A DNA stretch of 64,000 nt from Neodiprion pinetum. Taxonomy: Eukaryota > Arthropoda > Insecta > Hymenoptera > Diprionidae. Shown here in pieces: positions 13,801 through 25,800 of this stretch. The stretch is from assembly GCF_021155775.2 (NCBI RefSeq), contig NC_060235.2, forward strand, positions 24,561,598 to 24,625,597, given 5' to 3'. Below the pieces are notes generated by a model that ran no database searches, was not told the origin of the DNA, and saw only the letters and a program-made list of their open reading frames with translations. The position numbers and the translations under genes were made by a program. Positions within the stretch are counted from its first letter, which is position 1. Each line of letters starts with the position of its first letter.

Positions 13801-16800
13801 CTACGAAATCGCAGTAGTTAATTGATATAGAGCATGTCATTTATTTATTTCTGCATCTAAGAAAAATGTATTGGAGTGTTTTTATTCAGGATTGCTTATA
13901 GAATGGGACAGTTAAACCCCTTTTCGCGTTTAAGATACGTGGACTTGAACATTTGGAAATATATACGTCAATGTCGAAATCGATTAGGCCCCCCCCCCCC
14001 AAGTAAGTTCAATTTATAAATCATATTCATAAGGTGAATAGCTGAAGGTTTGACTCATTGATTGTGTATCAATTGAGATTATGTTTGACTAAGCTTACAA
14101 AATATTCAACGAAAAGTTTACTGAAACCAGTTAAGTTGAATCTGTGTCTTGCTCTACAGCTCTAGGATGGCCACTGATTGCCTGTTTGACCAAACACTCC
14201 CTGTATGTATGTTAAATATGTATTTGGAAGTGACCTTAACTGTCAGTAGTCGTGTTCACAGGAGCAACCGTTGCTGCTGGAGGAATTACTGGAACAAGAA
14301 AAACGTGAACAAGAAAAACAACAGCAGCAGCAGCAAACGGACATCTCAACACCGAGTGGTGCTTTACTAAGTGATAGTGAATTCGAAAGACTCAGAGCTG
14401 ATGTGCTGGGCTCTACTCCTCTTTCTTCTCCACCTCAAAATTTCATCTCCAGTGGAGGAGTACCTATTGTTAGACCTCCGTGTGCTCCAAGACCTCCTTC
14501 AACTCCTGGAGCAGTGTGGCCACAAGGAATTTCTGATACTACGAAACTAGTTGGACAAACACCCAGACAACCGATTGCTACACAAACTCCGCCTGAACGT
14601 TAGTGTAAAACATGATATTACATTACAATAGTCCCATAAAATCTCAAGCAGATAATTCAATGTTGCAACTTTCTGTAAAATTGCTCTGGCCTAGACAACG
14701 TGTACATAATGTGGCACAAGGCAACGTTACTTTTGATCTCAGAGAATGTAAATCTTCAAACTAATTTCAATGTGGTGACAAAATTATTTTTAACGTTGCT
14801 ACAACCGCCACATTCTTTGGGAAAGAATAGGCGAAGTTCAAGTTCCACAGCAGTGAATTTTACAATTAGTAAACGTAGTTTATTAGATGAACGTAAATGT
14901 TGTTTCAGGTTTCTACAGTTTTTCAATTTAACTGTTGTTCCTAATTTTTTACTGAAAAAGTTACTGGGTTTGACGAATTTTACTTTCACTTTCATTTTTC
15001 CTGAAAAGAAACAGAGAAACAAGAATTATAACATTTTCGAAGCTTCAATTTGAAAAAGTAATTATTAGATTACGTTGTTGTGGTAGGATAGTATTATCCA
15101 CGTGATTTTGAGGATAAACTGAGAGTTACGTGTTTCTGATTGCATTGTGGAAATCAAACATGCTCAAATTTGAGGATTTATTACTTGTATACAATTCAAG
15201 CAGTTAGAATTTTCAATTCTATGATACCAAATAGCCTTTCAGTTGAGATCATTCACTGAATATAATACGTATTAAATTTTTGGAAAGTTGGAACATATTA
15301 GATATAAATGACTACCTAATTCTGAACTTGAAATATTTATCCACAAACTGAGAATTTTCATTCAGGATGAGAAATTTCAGTAGGTTACTTTTTAAAAAAT
15401 GGAGAGTTGGGTTTCTTTTGGACCACATTAAGACATATGTCTTTCCATAATTTAATATTCTAGGGCATGTGTGCGGATGCTTTGTGCCATTTTGTTTTTT
15501 TTTAATGCTATCAGGAAGAAGGAAACGAGAATCTCAACTCTTAAAATCAAGATCCAATCTCTAATCAGGAGTACAGTTAACACAGTTTTCACCGTTTTGG
15601 GGAAATGTGTCGAAGTGTTGTTTTTCCAAACCATGAAGGGTAGAGAGAGGGAAAACAAATTTGCTTTTTCTCATAAAAATTCTATTTGGTTTTACTTAGC
15701 GGCAGATGATCACCATTCCCAATTTTGTGGTAACCCCATTATATTGTATAGCTCTTAAATAAAACCATCCTTAAATTTCCTTCTTTCTCAATATCACTTC
15801 AAGTTTCCAGCTCAGAGATATTAGATTTCGATTTTTCGGTTTAACTGTTACAATTTTCCCTTAATCTCATATGCCAAGTTTGTTTTCTTTCTACTCTCCA
15901 TACTTTAGACATTCACCTCGTCTCTAAACCTTGATCTCATTCCGATACCTAATTAATCATTCGAGTGCCAAGTCATGGAGATAATCACTACTACTATCTG
16001 TAATAAGAAAATAGGGAACATGTTTCACAGGCAGTCATGGTCAAGTTGAATTCTCTGTCTCTTGATTCCTGGTTTCTAAACAGAATAAGTGATTTATATT
16101 ATTGACTGCATTTCAGCAAGGATAGCTACATTTAATATTCCACAACTTCCAACACCACCAGCACCACCAGAGAACATAGTGACTGAACAAGATCGTCAAA
16201 TTCAGTTACAGTATGAGCACTGGTTCAATCATCAAAACCAAATTCTATTGCAGCAACTGAAATACTATGAAACGGAAGTTCAAAAGTTACGCAAAATGAA
16301 GAAAGTACGTATTTCATTCTTACCTACTCATATAGTAGTACATGAGTATACTAGATTTTTTCAAAAATATGCATTGTTTTGTATATAAATGTGCATATCG
16401 ATGAAGACTCGATTAAGTAGCAGTGTATACGCCAACTTCTTTGACAGGCATATCTAGGCAGGTTATTGAATTTTTCAAAGTAACTTACTGTTCGAGAATG
16501 GGTTACTTTTGCGCACGTTCCACAGGTTTCAAAAATTGAACGATTCAACCAGATATTGCAACAATTCAATTCCAATGCTCTTCATATCTTGACAGCATAT
16601 CACTCGTATTTCAATACATGAAGTTTACAATACACAGGTATATGTTGTTCCCTGATAATACATCAATACCTGCATGTTCTATAGATGCACTATTGAATAA
16701 TAGTATTTTATCAATTTCATGAAAACAATCTTCTGAATGAACGATCTCCTCACCTTTTTTTTTTCTGAATTTCCTTCATTGGTATGAGAATACCCTAGTC

Positions 16801-19800
16801 CAATATCATTCTACAAACTATTGTACAACATGTTAAAGTGTTCAGGAACATAGAAATGGCTGTGAGTTTTTTATTCGTGCTACCAATGTATCGTTTTTAA
16901 AATAATGATTCTAATAATTTTAACTACTATTACATTTTTTTGTGCTGTATTTGTGTATTTAAGTTGTACATTTTCTTTTCAGTCACTCAGCAGCAAACAA
17001 AGACAGTTGAGGAAATCCGGAAATGAACTAGCTGAAAATGATGCTGCGGAACTACAACGAATATCTAGCGAACAAGCTATACTACAGAAACATCTTGACG
17101 CTAGTAGGAAACAAAATCGACAGCACGGGATGCTTATGCAGGATTATCGTAACAAACAACAACAAAGGCAACCCCAACCACAAACGTCGGAACCATGTTC
17201 TCCATTGATGTCTCCGTCCCAGCAATCTTCGCCAATGCACAGTCCTGCAGCACTTGTATCTCATAGTCCTGGACCTGGAAGTGTACCATCAAACATAATC
17301 CAACACCCTCCAGCAAATTCTATGATACAACATAGCCCAAATCCACCATTGCTACAACACAGCCCTGGCAACCCACAAACTGGTACCCCAGGAACAATGT
17401 CACCACATAATATGCAATCTTCTCCCAGAATTGGGACCCCGCATTCCCAAGGGGATGATAGTCCTTTCAGTCCGGGTGCTATGCCATCACCAGGTATATG
17501 TGTTTCAATGTCGACACGAATGGCTTCCCCACAGCACAGATCCGTTATTACAGGGAGGCTTGCCACAAGTCCTGGAGCTTTTGCGTCAGATGGACGAACC
17601 ACTCAACAAATGCTAGGAGAACAAAATGTAAGATTGCACTCCCTTCCTCAGCGCTTCGTTCGTCCTCCGATTGTAGTAGATGCCGGCCAGCGTCCCAGAA
17701 TGCAATTGCAAGGTAACATTATTTACGGACAACGTTCTCCCCTCGGAAGTCCGCAGCCTTCTCAACAGCCGATGATGACCCAACAACAACATCAGCAAAT
17801 GCTTCAACGACAGCAAATGATTCAACAACAGCACGAAGTTGGTGCAATCTCTCACCAGGAGACGCAAAATATTATAGCTCAGAGAACGTTACAGATGGTG
17901 CAACAAAGGCAGCAGTTTTTGCAAATGCAGCAACAGCACATGATGCAAAAACCACCAAGTTCACCGATGGTATCGCAACCTGCTAACTCCCCGAGCCCCC
18001 AGATGCACCAAACCATTCCACAGAACTACGGGCAACCGCCAAGCTCTCCGATGCCTAGAAGCCCTATGGTTCAACAAACGATGGGTTCACCTATGCTTCA
18101 ACAACAGTTGAGTCAAAACTCACAACCACCTAGTCCAATGAATAACAGAATTCATTCACACCCTCCGAGTTCTCCGATGATACCGCAATATCAACCGCCG
18201 AGTCCTTTATCAAGAAATCATCCGCCAACATCGCCAATGTTGCAGCATCAATTGAACAGCACGCATCATCCGCCGCCATCCCAAACTCCAAACTCACCAA
18301 TGCCTCGAAGTCCAATGGTCGGAGGATCGCCTATCCAGATGCAAAGGAGACAATCCAGTGGCAATAGTCCAGCAATGCCAGAGAGACCTCAAAGCATAGA
18401 AAATCCCGGAACCCCAAGGACACCTCACACGCCTCACACGCCTCATACTCCGCATACACCCTACAATTCGCAGGGTTCGAATAGTCATTCAGGGGGAACT
18501 GATCAGCAACAACAGGATCAGATATTGTGTACGGATCATGGGAGCAGGGGTGGTGGAAATCCTCATAATCCGATGAACCCGATACCTTTACTTTCGAGTT
18601 TTGGTAGATATGGATATTTCAAAATCGGGCTCAGAGGAGGATCACCGATGTGGTCTATGAAGCCAGAGTCTAGTAAGGGCAAGACTGCGGAGTCTCACTT
18701 ACCAGGTGCTGAAGAAAAACCGAATACTTCAACGTCTGTACACCGAAAAACCGGGATTCCGCAATCCAAAATCAACTCATTAGTGTGTGCTGATTATAAC
18801 GATTTTGACGACGATTCTCATACACCTCCACAAACGCCACCAACTGAAGTTGAGCCAAAAGCAACCTCTTCATTAGCTGATACCACCCCAGTACCTTTAA
18901 GTAGTCCTGGTGACAAGCTTGAGCCAATCCCTGATACGACAGATTACGATGATGATAAAACAATCGTAAATACAGAAGTGACATTAAGCTCGACTGCCCA
19001 ACGGGACAGCGATGACATTACAGTGATAGAGCAGTTCGGTGATTCTGAATTAGGAGATGTTATAACTGGCACTCTAGAACCGGATATGCAAGAAGAATAT
19101 GTTTTATTTGAGTCAGATATGGTTGTGGGTCTGTCCGTTGACAGCAATGATTCTCTTAGCCATGCATTGGACCATGACAATAGTCAATCGCATGACTTAG
19201 TTCAAATTCTAGAGATCGAGAACACTCTCAATCGTGTGGACGAGGCAGTATTAAGTGACGAAGGTTCGGTTTTACCTCAGACCAGAAATAAAAAAGGGCT
19301 ACGGCTCGATATTGTAAGAAGTTTACAGCCTGGACGAAAGTTAGTTGCTGTTACTGATACGCCGGAATCCCCAGATCAGGAAGAAATGAATGTAGACCCA
19401 TCACCCGGACCATACATCGATCAATCACCAGATCAACATATAATGGTTTCTCTCGTCGAAGAATCAGAAGTTGTGATCATCGATCCAAGTAGCAAATCAC
19501 CAGAGGATAATGTTACCAAGGAGTTTGGTCCTGACCAAACTGATAAAACTGAATCAATTGATCACATACCACCGATCCAAGAAAGTAACAATTCACAGCT
19601 GTCAAAAAATATTGAACTTAAACATCAACAGAAAGAAATCAATACTCCAAGCGTTACGTCGTTCAAATTTACAGATAAAGTTGTAAGACGCGAGATGCCG
19701 GTATCTAGCTTTCAGCAAACCAATGTGTCTGATATTGTCAAACCATCAGTTCCACATTCTACTACTTCGACAAATATACCAGCTCATACAACTGCTGGAA

Positions 19801-22800
19801 CATGCAGCACTGTCACAGATAATGTCTCAACTAGTGCGAAAACTTGTTCGAGTGTTTTCACTCTGAAAGAAATTGTCACCTCATCTGTATCAAAAGTTCA
19901 AAAACAGACTATGTCACCTTCTACCATGGCTGGTATTGTGGCCGATGCTAAAATCGCAGCCAGACTTTGCCAGGCAGCTGCAGAAGTTACAGTAAATACA
20001 GATATAACTGGGGTTCAATTGAAACAGCGCAAAGCAGCAGAACTAATTACAACTACTACAACAGTGGGTGACAGTTTTCGTCAATTCTTGCATGATTCAA
20101 AGAATAAGCTGCAGCAGAAGCTCCCGGCAAAATTAGCCATCAGTATTCAACCAACTTCTGTTACTTTAGCCACTCCCAAAATGTCCATACCAGACCTGAC
20201 TATCAAAGACGATACAAACAGTAATTCCGCCAGTGTTAAAAATGAATTGGGTGGGTATCCTGACCGTTCAGATGTACAAAACCATCTCACTAATCACGTG
20301 GGTAATGAAACGCAAACACAAGAAGACATGAGCTCGAATATTGTAAATAGTAGTACAAATTTGCTTTTAAAAGATGATAATCAGGCCCATGGTAAAAATT
20401 CAGATTCCTCCAACACCACCGACGAGTTAGAAAGCATGCTGGAGGCCATCCATAATCCTGAAAATAATGCTGCCAGTGAGACAAAAAGTTCAAAAGCAGA
20501 GAGGAAAAAAGCAGAAACTGGCAGATTAAAGAGAATGTCGCCTGTAGCTGACAATTTATCACTTGTAAATATTTTAGAAAACGATGTAGAATCAGCCATA
20601 ACAGCTTCCACAAATAAGAACCAAATTCCGTCATCCACTACTCCTGCCGAAAGCCCAAATGCTGAATCTTCAAAAATGCCTTCTACCACTTGCAATACAA
20701 ACATAATAACGGTTACCTCGTCTGGAAGCAAGTTGCAGAATCTAAGTTATGCGGATTCGAAAAAAAATTTGACACAGAATTTGAATGAAGAAAAGCATGT
20801 GATGGATGAGTCATCTGACGAGATCTTAGATATGCTGCATAACATAATATCTGCTAAACCTGAGATGGCGAATACCGATATGTTGCAGGAAAGTAATTCA
20901 AGTAAGCCTAGTTTAATTTATCCTTTGCCTGGCACGTTGGATACTTTACCGCTAAATATTTTACAAGACTCTCTATTAGACTTGGAGCAAGGAAACGGGG
21001 AAAGTGAAAATCCATCACCAAAAGAAAGGGAACTACCAAAATCACAATGTGCAAACACACCTACAGTAGATTCGACTTCGAAGAAAGGTCCTGCACTACT
21101 ATCACATATATCGTCACCAGTAGCTGTGAGTGCTGTAATTCAATTACAGAAAGCTACTACAACTGTACCTCATTTATCACCTTTGTCTAAACCAACAGAG
21201 TTGACTTCCAATGTCGCTACTGTATCTCATCAGTTGCGAACCTTATTGTCTTCTCTACAGTCGAACCACTCGCAGAGTTACACTATATCAGATCAAAACA
21301 ATGCATCAGCAACGTCATCAATAACTGCAACTGCCAAAATCGGAACCACTGCAGCGCCGACCAACAGTATATCCACAACGTTGCACATGGCTCCTTCAAC
21401 AGATACTAACCGTTCTTCGCAAACCACTAATGCAACAGCAAGCCCAAATGTTGACATCAAATCTGATACGACTACTAGCATTGGTTCCAATGAAATCAAT
21501 CAAGTAAAAGCTACTCAAGTTTCTACAGTAAATGTTATCTCCACAATATCTAAACCAACTTGTAGTGAGCACTATTCAAGTATGAATTCTGGTACTGTGC
21601 AAGCGCAAACAGGAAATGCTAGTTTGACGACTACTTCCACCATAATTTCGAGAACTGGGTCAAATTCAAGTATTTCAATAACATCGAATGCAATACTGAA
21701 TGCTATGCTTGCTGGAACAAATTCTGCAAAGTCAATTACTACTGGGCACAGAGTCAGTACAGCTCATACTCCAACAAGTAATTTACTCAACTCTGTTACA
21801 TCACCTTCTGTCCAACGTACAAGTTCGCAAAATTTTCAAGCAATGTTACAAGTGAACACTAGTACCTCAAATTCACCTAGAGCAACTGTTAGCTCAACAT
21901 CAAGTACATCAAATACATCGTTGCAATGTGTGAAAACAGTTGTTTCACCAGTAATGAGCACTGCCACAGCTACTATCAGTGTCACTACAAATATACTTCA
22001 GTCTACTTTATCACAAGCTCCAACACTACTTCATACCCAGTTAACATCGGGCTCGGCACTTTACAAGTCAACAGGACACTTGCCCATTGACAACAAGTCG
22101 AGTAAACTGGAAGGTCTTATTCAAAGTGCAACTCATAAAAAGGAAACAGAAGAATCGATGGCAAAAATTCAATTGAACTCGGAAAAAATAGTTCCTGTTT
22201 CTAGATCAGATATAGAAATGACTAAAACTGGCGGAAATTCATCTAGAATAGAAGAGTCACAAAATGTACTTTTAAAGCAGCTGTTACAGAACACAGCTTG
22301 TGCTACAACAATTTCGTCATCTGGAACGAGCCAAGGATCTAGTTTACCGTTAGTCCCCTCCCTTGAAGCTCAGTTAGCTCGCCCCGTGCCACCAACCCCA
22401 TCATCTCTTCTTCCACCGCTGCTCAATGAAGCAACGGTCAGTAAACCAAAACCCAAACAAATCTTGACCAGAGAAACGTCATTTGTCTCACATCCAACTG
22501 CGCAGAAAAAATCTCCGAGTCCTACAATTACAGAAGAACAACCTACAGTGCCACTGCCCGTACTTCCATCAATTGCGTCTCCACCTCAACAATCTGCACA
22601 GCATACGGTAGACAATGTTTCCAAACAAAACACATTAGATCAGCAGTCCTCGTCGCATCAGGTTATTAATCCAGGAATTCCCCAAGGAACGACCCCATCG
22701 GTGGTTAAAGATACATCAGTAACAGAGCCAGTATCAACCAAGGCAATATGCTCTTCACCAGAAAATACTGTTCCTACGATTACTAAACCATTGACTAAAA

Positions 22801-25800
22801 CTGTTCATGATTCAATATGTACAAGCACTACTCAAATGCCAAAGCAACCACTACCAGCTTCTTCGTCTGTATCACAAGTAATTCCTGGAACTAAATCAAA
22901 TACAGTAACAGCACCTTCTAAGCAGCCGGTAATTACTGGTCAATCCACGATGCAATCAACGTCCGTCACAATTTCAAATTCTCAGATATCTCTGTCTCAT
23001 AGTCAACCACCGATGTCACAAAACGTATCTCTCGTAACTCAGAAACCTTCGCATATTAATATGATACAACCATCAGTGCCTCTGCCGGTGTCTCATCAAA
23101 TGGGACACCAAGCTCAGTCGTCACAGGGTGCTCTTATGCAACACACAGTGCCTTTAGTGGAAGTTAAGAAGGAAATACTAGATGAAGTACTTTCCGTTGG
23201 CACCCCGACTCCAGGATCTGAAACCAAAGACTTTCTTACTGCCAAAGATGAATTCATCGATGGATCCACAGATGATAAAATAGGTGAATAACTTTTTTCT
23301 TTAATAGATTTTTTTTTAAGTCCATTTTCAGTCATCTCATGAATTAGCACTGTGGTTGAGTTAGGTTAAGCAATACAATTTTAGGACAACTTACAAGTAT
23401 GAGTCGCATTATTTTGAATATTACCTTGAGACGGTTCTGAAGGCATACTTTCTTTTTATGTACTATACACCTTATTCCGATAACATATGAATGCTTCTTT
23501 TGCAACATTGTAGTTCCAAAAGTGTCGCTTCATGGTCACGGAACAACAACAGTCAGCGAAATACCAGATAATAGTCATATATTGTCAATAACAATTGCTG
23601 TTTTACGCAGCCTAGAAGTCGCGGTTTCGAGTCAACAAAGTAATATTGTAATCCAACTTTCAGAGTCTGTCTTAATTTGCACCATTATGAACAACTGACG
23701 ATGATTGTTGTTTGAAATTTGACAGCAATGGTAGTATAGTATTGCTAAAAAGATAGTGAGAGGAACAGTTTTTATTTAAACTAGGTCAATTACGTGAAAT
23801 TACCTCTTTTTCCAGTACTTCAATCTGCTTTGTAGTGCTTGTAGATGCATAATAATAGTTACTAATCCATGCCCCGCACAAGCCTACCGGGTTCTGGGGA
23901 CATACTCTGCTGGGTATGACGAGTATTCGTAGGGATTATTATTATTACTATTTCATTCTTTTGTATCAAAAAGTTTTCATTTCGATTCATGAAATTTTTA
24001 GAATTGGACGAAAATGAGATTATAATAAAATTTTGATAAGTATTCTATGGATATAGAATATGTTCAGAAAATTTGAGATTGCCGCATCCAAAACCAGGGT
24101 TCTTACAATATGGAAAAGTCAGGAAATTTCGAAAATACGACAGGAATTTTGGATCTGTCGAAGAAATAAATTCGTTCTTATATACTATACTATCGATCTT
24201 GAGAAAAAAAAATTCCACTTCAAATTTTCTTTCATTGCATCACTTTGTATATTCTATATTTATCTCGGCTCCTGAAGTGAGGAGAATCGCAAGGAATTCA
24301 CAATAACAGCGTTTGCGTTCGTAAGGGAATAAAGTATTTATTGAAAGTAACACTTGTATTCAGAATAACTAAAACAAAGAGGTGGACCGGCTAATCGCTT
24401 GATAACACGCTGACTCAGAGCCCCGCGCGTTATAGAGTAAAGCTGTGAACACCTCGAGCTCCGACTATATTCTGAGCTGCAGTATGTATTCCATCGGGTT
24501 TTATCACTTTCTGAACATCGATATAGTTCGGGTGCGCGTCACTATTGTTGATGGATCAGGTGCGCGCGGAAATATCTCGGATCTAGCCATCATTGCGTCG
24601 ACATATATTACTTAATACCAAAGCTTTTTTCATTTTTTTCTTACGGATGTTGTAGTAAATTAATTGTCAGATAATAAGATAGTTATTAGGTAATATTGAA
24701 GGTATTAGTATTAATCTGTACAGAAATTGTCATTAAATAGTGACACATTGTTTGAAAAGTTACTAGAAAAGTTCTATTTTCAGGCTGGAATACTTGGAAA
24801 AGTCTGCGAATTTCAGATTCCAAACAAAGTATGAACCCTGGGTTTGGCCAAGATAGAGTTTGCGATTGGTGGCCAAAATTCTAAAATATTTATACAAATG
24901 GTTATACAAAAAATCGAAATTTGGCCACATATTTTGCACAAATTCGAAAAAGAGAAGAAAACCACTTCTCGTATCGTTTATTCAAATTTAATTACATATT
25001 AATAAACACAAAATAAACCTGCGACAATCAGGTTGATTTTTCATTCTCCAAATTTGTCTAGCCTACTGATGCATCATTTACGTCATAAGTGAGTCAGCCT
25101 GAGTTAGTCCTTGTCATTCAAATTAATAGACTCACCAAATTCCATCCCATTTCTCTATGGCTTTCCTTATATTTGCAATTAAGTCTTTGATTTCAATATC
25201 CTTCAACCACATGATAACGAAAACTAATGCAACTCTGTTCATTGCTTCCTCCATTATAATATTCCTTTGCACATAGTAAGTGTTGAAGTAACTTTCAATA
25301 ACACATGGCTGAAGGATACCAAAATCCAAGATCTGATGTTTTTGTTTTCAAGCTTAGATTACCAAAAACACAAATTATCTTGAACGCCTAACAGCAGAAC
25401 TACTTATAACTGAAAAATCGAGAGTCGAGAAATGTATTGCGATTGGCTTCAGGTACATCGTTTTAATGTAGCCTTCGATCACTTTAGATCTCAAAAAGTT
25501 GAAGAGGCGACAGTATCAACAAAAACGTAGACAAAGCCAAGGGAAAGATGCTACGACTGTTCCACAAAAGAAACGGCCGAGAAAAGGATCTCGTCAGGAT
25601 GAGGATTACGACACTTTTGTTGATAATTTAATGTCTCAGTTACGGCAACTTCAACCTATGGCAGTCCTCGAGCCACTACTAGGGAGGAATTATGGTGTTT
25701 GCCCTATCTTCGGTTTTGGAGATTTATCAAAAATTGGTACGCAAAGAGACTACAGCACCCGTATTGGCGATTTAACTGGTTCCTATGGCAATGCAACCTT

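Larger units (their letters stand above)
11965..14261. other. Intron, 2.3 kb, with two TTAA MITEs
   Basis: It contains MITEs at 12213-12352 and 13042-13179, and a run of 12 C at 13989-14000. The rest is AT-rich without recognised content. Confidence 0.6.
23284..25487. other. Intron, 2.2 kb, with retroelement relics
   Basis: It contains a possible LINE 3' end (23865-23950) and a possible solo LTR (24270-24610). A 65-codon antisense open frame at 25132-25329 is unassigned. Confidence 0.5.

Noticed and set aside
14700..15053. Overlapping open frames on both strands
   Set aside because: Neither shows a domain. Simultaneous openness on both strands points to composition and not coding.
17494..17534. 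A GT...AG segment within exon L as an intron
   Set aside because: It is only 41 bp, too short for an insect intron, and its removal would break the frame. The sequence reads through in frame.
23600..23640. tRNA T-loop-like string (ggtttcgagtc)
   Set aside because: No acceptor, D-arm or anticodon arm can be drawn around it.
25132..25329. Antisense 65-codon frame in an intron
   Set aside because: It is helical-looking but matches nothing I recognise. It could be an old transposase scrap and is not supportable as a gene.
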